Part shown: one piece after another, positions 61,507 to 64,000 of the stretch
How positions within the stretch are numbered: position 1 is the first letter of the stretch
Layout of the letters: each line of letters starts with the position of its first letter
Assembly: GCF_000513935.1 (NCBI RefSeq)
Contig: NZ_AZUY01000025.1
Coordinates: 2,501-66,500, forward strand
Origin: Mesorhizobium sp. WSM3626
GTDB lineage: Bacteria > Pseudomonadota > Alphaproteobacteria > Rhizobiales > Rhizobiaceae
Reading direction: 5' to 3'
DNA length: 64,000 nt
Made by a program: the position numbers and the translations under genes
The notes under the pieces: model-generated
The model's database searches: none
Told to the model about the DNA's origin: nothing
Seen by the model: only the letters and a program-made list of their open reading frames with translations

Positions 61507-62253
61507 ATGACCGGGCAAGCGGCCGATACCATCGAGCGGCGCAGTGGTGTCTCACTTTGGCGCCAGATCGCCGACAGGATCCTGCAAGCGATTGCCATTG
61601 GCGATTTCGCCGAAAATGCCGCGCTGCCGCCCGAGGTCGCGCTGGCGGAGCGTTATGGCGTCAACCGTCACACCGTGCGCAGCGCCATATCGGCCCTCGT
61701 ACAGGAGGGCGTATTGCGGGCCGAACAGGGGCGCGGCACGTTCGTCTTGTCGCGCAAGCGGCTGTCCTATCCGATCGGCGCGCGCACGCGCTTCTCTGCG
61801 GGGCTGCAGGGGCAGACCTCGGAACGGCACATCGTGCTGCTTGCTTTCTCGGTCGAGCCTGCCAGCCAGCGCGTTGCCGAGGGGCTTGGCCTTGCCCGGG
61901 GTGCCGAGGTAATCCGGCTGGAAACGCGCGGCGAGGCCGACGGACGGCCGGTGTCGCGCGCTGCCGCATGGTTCGAGGCGAAGCGCTTTGCCGGCATCGA
62001 CAAGGCGATGGCGCAAACCGGTTCGATCACCGCGTCGCTCGCTCGTTTCGGTATCGACGACTATCTCAGGCAATCGACCGTGCTGTCCGCGCGTCATGCG
62101 GATGCCGCCGATCTCGCCGATCTCGATCTGCAGCCGGGCGCCATCGTGCTGGTGACAATGGCGGTCAACGTCACGCCCGACGGCCAGCCAATCCAGTTTT
62201 CCGAATCGCGTTTTCCGGCCGAGCGAGTGGAGCTGAAGCTCTCGGCGCTGTAA
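61507..62253 (+). CDS. phnF: Phosphonate-operon regulator PhnF, GntR/HutC family
   Basis: A 248-residue regulator. Winged helix-turn-helix at about 14-80 (SLWRQIADRILQAIAIGDF, LPPEVALAERYGVNRHTVRSAISALVQEGVLRAEQGRGTFV), then a UTRA ligand-binding domain. The tail SESRFPAERVELKLS is typical of PhnF. GGGAGGC precedes ATG 61507. Divergent from phnG with one operator between them, it most likely represses the phn operon and itself. Confidence 0.94.
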   Translation: MTGQAADTIERRSGVSLWRQIADRILQAIAIGDFAENAALPPEVALAERYGVNRHTVRSAISALVQEGVLRAEQGRGTFVLSRKRLSYPIGARTRFSAGLQGQTSERHIVLLAFSVEPASQRVAEGLGLARGAEVIRLETRGEADGRPVSRAAAWFEAKRFAGIDKAMAQTGSITASLARFGIDDYLRQSTVLSARHADAADLADLDLQPGAIVLVTMAVNVTPDGQPIQFSESRFPAERVELKLSAL

Positions 62254-62261
62254 CGCCCTGG

Positions 62262-63278
62262 CTATCCGATCTCGATCACGGCCTTGATCAGGCCCGACTT
62301 TTCGTGCGCCCAGCGTGCGAGATCCCCTGGCGTATCGGCCAGCGTGGTGCGGTGGGTGACGAGCTTGGTCAACGGCACGGCACCATTGCGGATCGAGGCG
62401 GCGACATGATCGAAGTCGGCGCGCAACGCATTGCGGCTGCCTGCCAATGTCATTTCGCGCTTGTGGAATTCAGGATCGGAAAAAACGATATCGTCCTTGA
62501 CGACACTGACCAGCACCAGCGTGCCGCCATGCGCGACATGGGTGAAGGCCGATTGCACCGACCGGGTGTTGCCGGTGGCGTCGAAGACCACGTCGAAGCC
62601 TTCGCCGTCGGTCGCGTCACGCACCAGATCGGACACGGGTGCTTGCGAGCCGTTGAGAATCGAAAAGCCGAGCTCACTCGCGGCGAAGACCAGTCTTTCG
62701 GTGCTCATGTCGAGAAGTGTCACCTCGAGCCCGGCAATGCGTGCGAAGATGGCGGTGCCAAGCCCGATCGGGCCGGCGCCGATGACCAGCGTGCGTGCAC
62801 CGGGCTCGGAACGCGCGCGGCGCACGGCATGGGCCCCAATGGCCAGGAATTCGACGGCGGCGGCGTCGGCGAGCGACAGCCCGTTTGTGGGATAGAGATT
62901 CTCAGCCGGCACCAGGATCTGTTCGCACATGGCGCCGTCACGATGCACGCCGAGCACTTCGATCCTGACACAGCAATTTGGTTTGCCGTGCCGGCAGGCG
63001 ATGCATTTGCCGCAGGAGAGATATGGGTTGATGATGACCGGTTCGCCGATCGCAAGCCCGACTCCTTCGCCGACTTCGACGACGGTGCCAGACACCTCAT
63101 GGCCCATGATGCGGGGGTAGGCGAGGAACGGGTGCTTGCCCTCGAAGATATGGTAGTCGGTGCCGCAGATGCCGACATGGCCGACCGCCACCAGTGCCCA
63201 GCCGGGAGGCGGCAAGCCGGGAGCCGGACGATCTTCCAGAATGAGTTCGCCGGGCGAGCGGCAGACGACGGCTTTCAT
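62262..63278 (-). CDS. Zinc-dependent alcohol dehydrogenase (MDR family)
   Basis: A 338-residue medium-chain dehydrogenase. Catalytic zinc ligands are Cys in VGICGTDYH and His-Glu in PRIMGHEVSG. The structural-zinc cysteines are CGKCIACRHGKPNCC, and the NAD site is VIGAGPIGLGT. The opening KAVVCRSPGELILEDRPAPG resembles sugar-acid and polyol dehydrogenases such as L-galactonate/L-gulonate oxidoreductases. It lies 76 bases downstream of a sugar permease gene on the same strand with a hairpin between, so it may act on the sugar imported by that system. Confidence 0.88.
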   Translation of the reverse strand: MKAVVCRSPGELILEDRPAPGLPPPGWALVAVGHVGICGTDYHIFEGKHPFLAYPRIMGHEVSGTVVEVGEGVGLAIGEPVIINPYLSCGKCIACRHGKPNCCVRIEVLGVHRDGAMCEQILVPAENLYPTNGLSLADAAAVEFLAIGAHAVRRARSEPGARTLVIGAGPIGLGTAIFARIAGLEVTLLDMSTERLVFAASELGFSILNGSQAPVSDLVRDATDGEGFDVVFDATGNTRSVQSAFTHVAHGGTLVLVSVVKDDIVFSDPEFHKREMTLAGSRNALRADFDHVAASIRNGAVPLTKLVTHRTTLADTPGDLARWAHEKSGLIKAVIEIG

Positions 63279-63308
63279 GTTTCAGTCCATTTTGGGTTTA
63301 CGAAAACG

Positions 63309-63333
63309 CCGGCCCGTTTTGATACCGGGCCGG
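63309..63333 (-). promoter_or_regulatory. Hairpin between the CUT2 permease and dehydrogenase genes
   Basis: CCGGCCCG (63309-63316) and CGGGCCGG (63326-63333) enclose TTTTGATAC. On the minus strand it is followed by CGTTTTCG. It may be a terminator of the permease operon or an attenuator before the dehydrogenase gene. Confidence 0.5.
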
Positions 63334-63354
63334 AGATCGTTTTCGGCTCGTTGA

Positions 63355-64000
63355 CTACTTGCCGCCGCGGCGGCGCAGGCCGTCGAAATAGACAATGACG
63401 ATGATCAGCACGCCGGTGATGACACGCTGCCAGAAGGCGTTGACGTTGAGCAGATTGGCGCCGTTGTTGATGGTGGCGAGAATGAAGGCGCCGAGCAGTG
63501 GCCCGTGCACCGAGCCGACCGCGCCGAACAGCGAGGTGCCGCCGATCACTGACGAGGCGATCGCCTGCAGTTCCCATCCTTCGGCCTGGGTCGGATTGCC
63601 GATGCCGATGCGCGAAGCCAAGAGCACGCCGACGAACGCCGCGCAGAGACCCGACAGCGTGTAGGCCATGAAGATGGTGCGCTGGACATTGACGCCGGAC
63701 AGGCGCGAGGCCTCGGCGTTCGACCCGACCGAGAACAGATACCGGCCCCAGCGGCTGTGATGCAGGAAGACATAGGCGGGTATGCCGACCAGCAGGACCA
63801 TCCAGAATAGATTGGGAACGCCGAGGAAGGAGTTGCGCGAGAATTCCTGGAAAGCATCATTGTTGATCGAAATCGAATTGCCATTGGTCATCAAAAGGCC
63901 AATGCCGCGCAGCGACGTCAGGGTCGCCAGCGTGATGATGAAGGGCGGCAGGCCCATCTTGACGATGCCAAAACCATGGAAGAGGCCGATGGCGACGCCG
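63355..64000 (-). CDS. CUT2 sugar ABC permease (RbsC type), 5' end outside the window
   Basis: The C-terminal 215 residues of an RbsC-like permease. The frame stays open to the window edge (GVAIGLFHGFGIVKMGLPPFIITLATLTSLRGIGLL), so the start lies beyond 64000. Conserved later segments include GRYLFSVGSNAEASRLSGVNV, LLASRIGIGNPTQAEGWELQAIASSVIGGTSLFGAVGSVHGPLLGAF. Partner binding-protein and ATPase genes are presumably upstream. Substrate unknown. Confidence 0.9.
   Translation of the reverse strand, partial: GVAIGLFHGFGIVKMGLPPFIITLATLTSLRGIGLLMTNGNSISINNDAFQEFSRNSFLGVPNLFWMVLLVGIPAYVFLHHSRWGRYLFSVGSNAEASRLSGVNVQRTIFMAYTLSGLCAAFVGVLLASRIGIGNPTQAEGWELQAIASSVIGGTSLFGAVGSVHGPLLGAFILATINNGANLLNVNAFWQRVITGVLIIVIVYFDGLRRRGGK

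Noticed and set aside
61557..63398. Open frame of 613 codons on the plus strand across phnF and the dehydrogenase gene
   Set aside because: It runs out of frame through phnF and antisense through a clear alcohol dehydrogenase; such frames stay open in high-GC DNA because of codon bias.

Overview
The window is high-GC alphaproteobacterial DNA of rhizobial type, most likely a Mesorhizobium chromosome. The 23S rRNA carries a helix-9 intervening sequence, the rRNA order 23S-5S-tRNA-fMet is that of Rhizobiales, several intergenic palindromes look like the dispersed repeats of Mesorhizobium, and the gene content is dominated by ABC importers tied to small catabolic operons. Genus assignment is inference; no database was searched.

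Layout. 1-3937: end of a 16S-23S spacer with six small hairpins, 23S rRNA, 5S rRNA, tRNA-fMet. 3938-4629: no convincing gene. 4630-14175: an eight-gene minus-strand operon (AMS/DUF1185 protein, hydrolase-flavin reductase fusion, luciferase-like monooxygenase, aldehyde dehydrogenase, polyamine-type ABC importer) with a divergent GntR regulator; its enzyme set resembles the pyrimidine-degrading Rut pathway. 14199-21092: sugar module with a ROK kinase fused to a P-loop kinase, a LacD/YihT-like aldolase, a SorC regulator and a CUT2 importer. 21181-28593: dipeptide-type ABC operon ending in an L-2-amino-thiazoline-4-carboxylate hydrolase, and a divergent M24 peptidase; one ATPase gene carries an in-frame dispersed repeat. 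28800-32104: cupin, PEP-hydrolase-like TIM barrel and Tm-1-like UPF0261 protein with a divergent TetR regulator.

32471-38592: CUT1-type importer with two ATPases, a small membrane protein and a secreted cupin. 38710-43360: AraC regulator, MFS exporter, GFA-family protein, amidase, small secreted protein. 43400-50813: sugar-acid/keto-sugar module (FDH-like hydroxyacid dehydrogenase, FadR-type regulator, enolase-superfamily enzyme, three TIM-barrel isomerases, Gfo/Idh/MocA oxidoreductase). TGGT-N3-ACCA operators lie upstream of both this module and the 32.4 kb importer, suggesting one regulon.

50901-62253: C-P lyase locus phnGHIJKL, acetyltransferase, DUF1045 2H-phosphoesterase, phnC, phnD, phnE1, phnE2 with divergent phnF. 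phnD is frameshifted in an A6 run, and phnM and phnN are absent. 62262-64000: zinc alcohol dehydrogenase and the end of another CUT2 permease that runs off the window.
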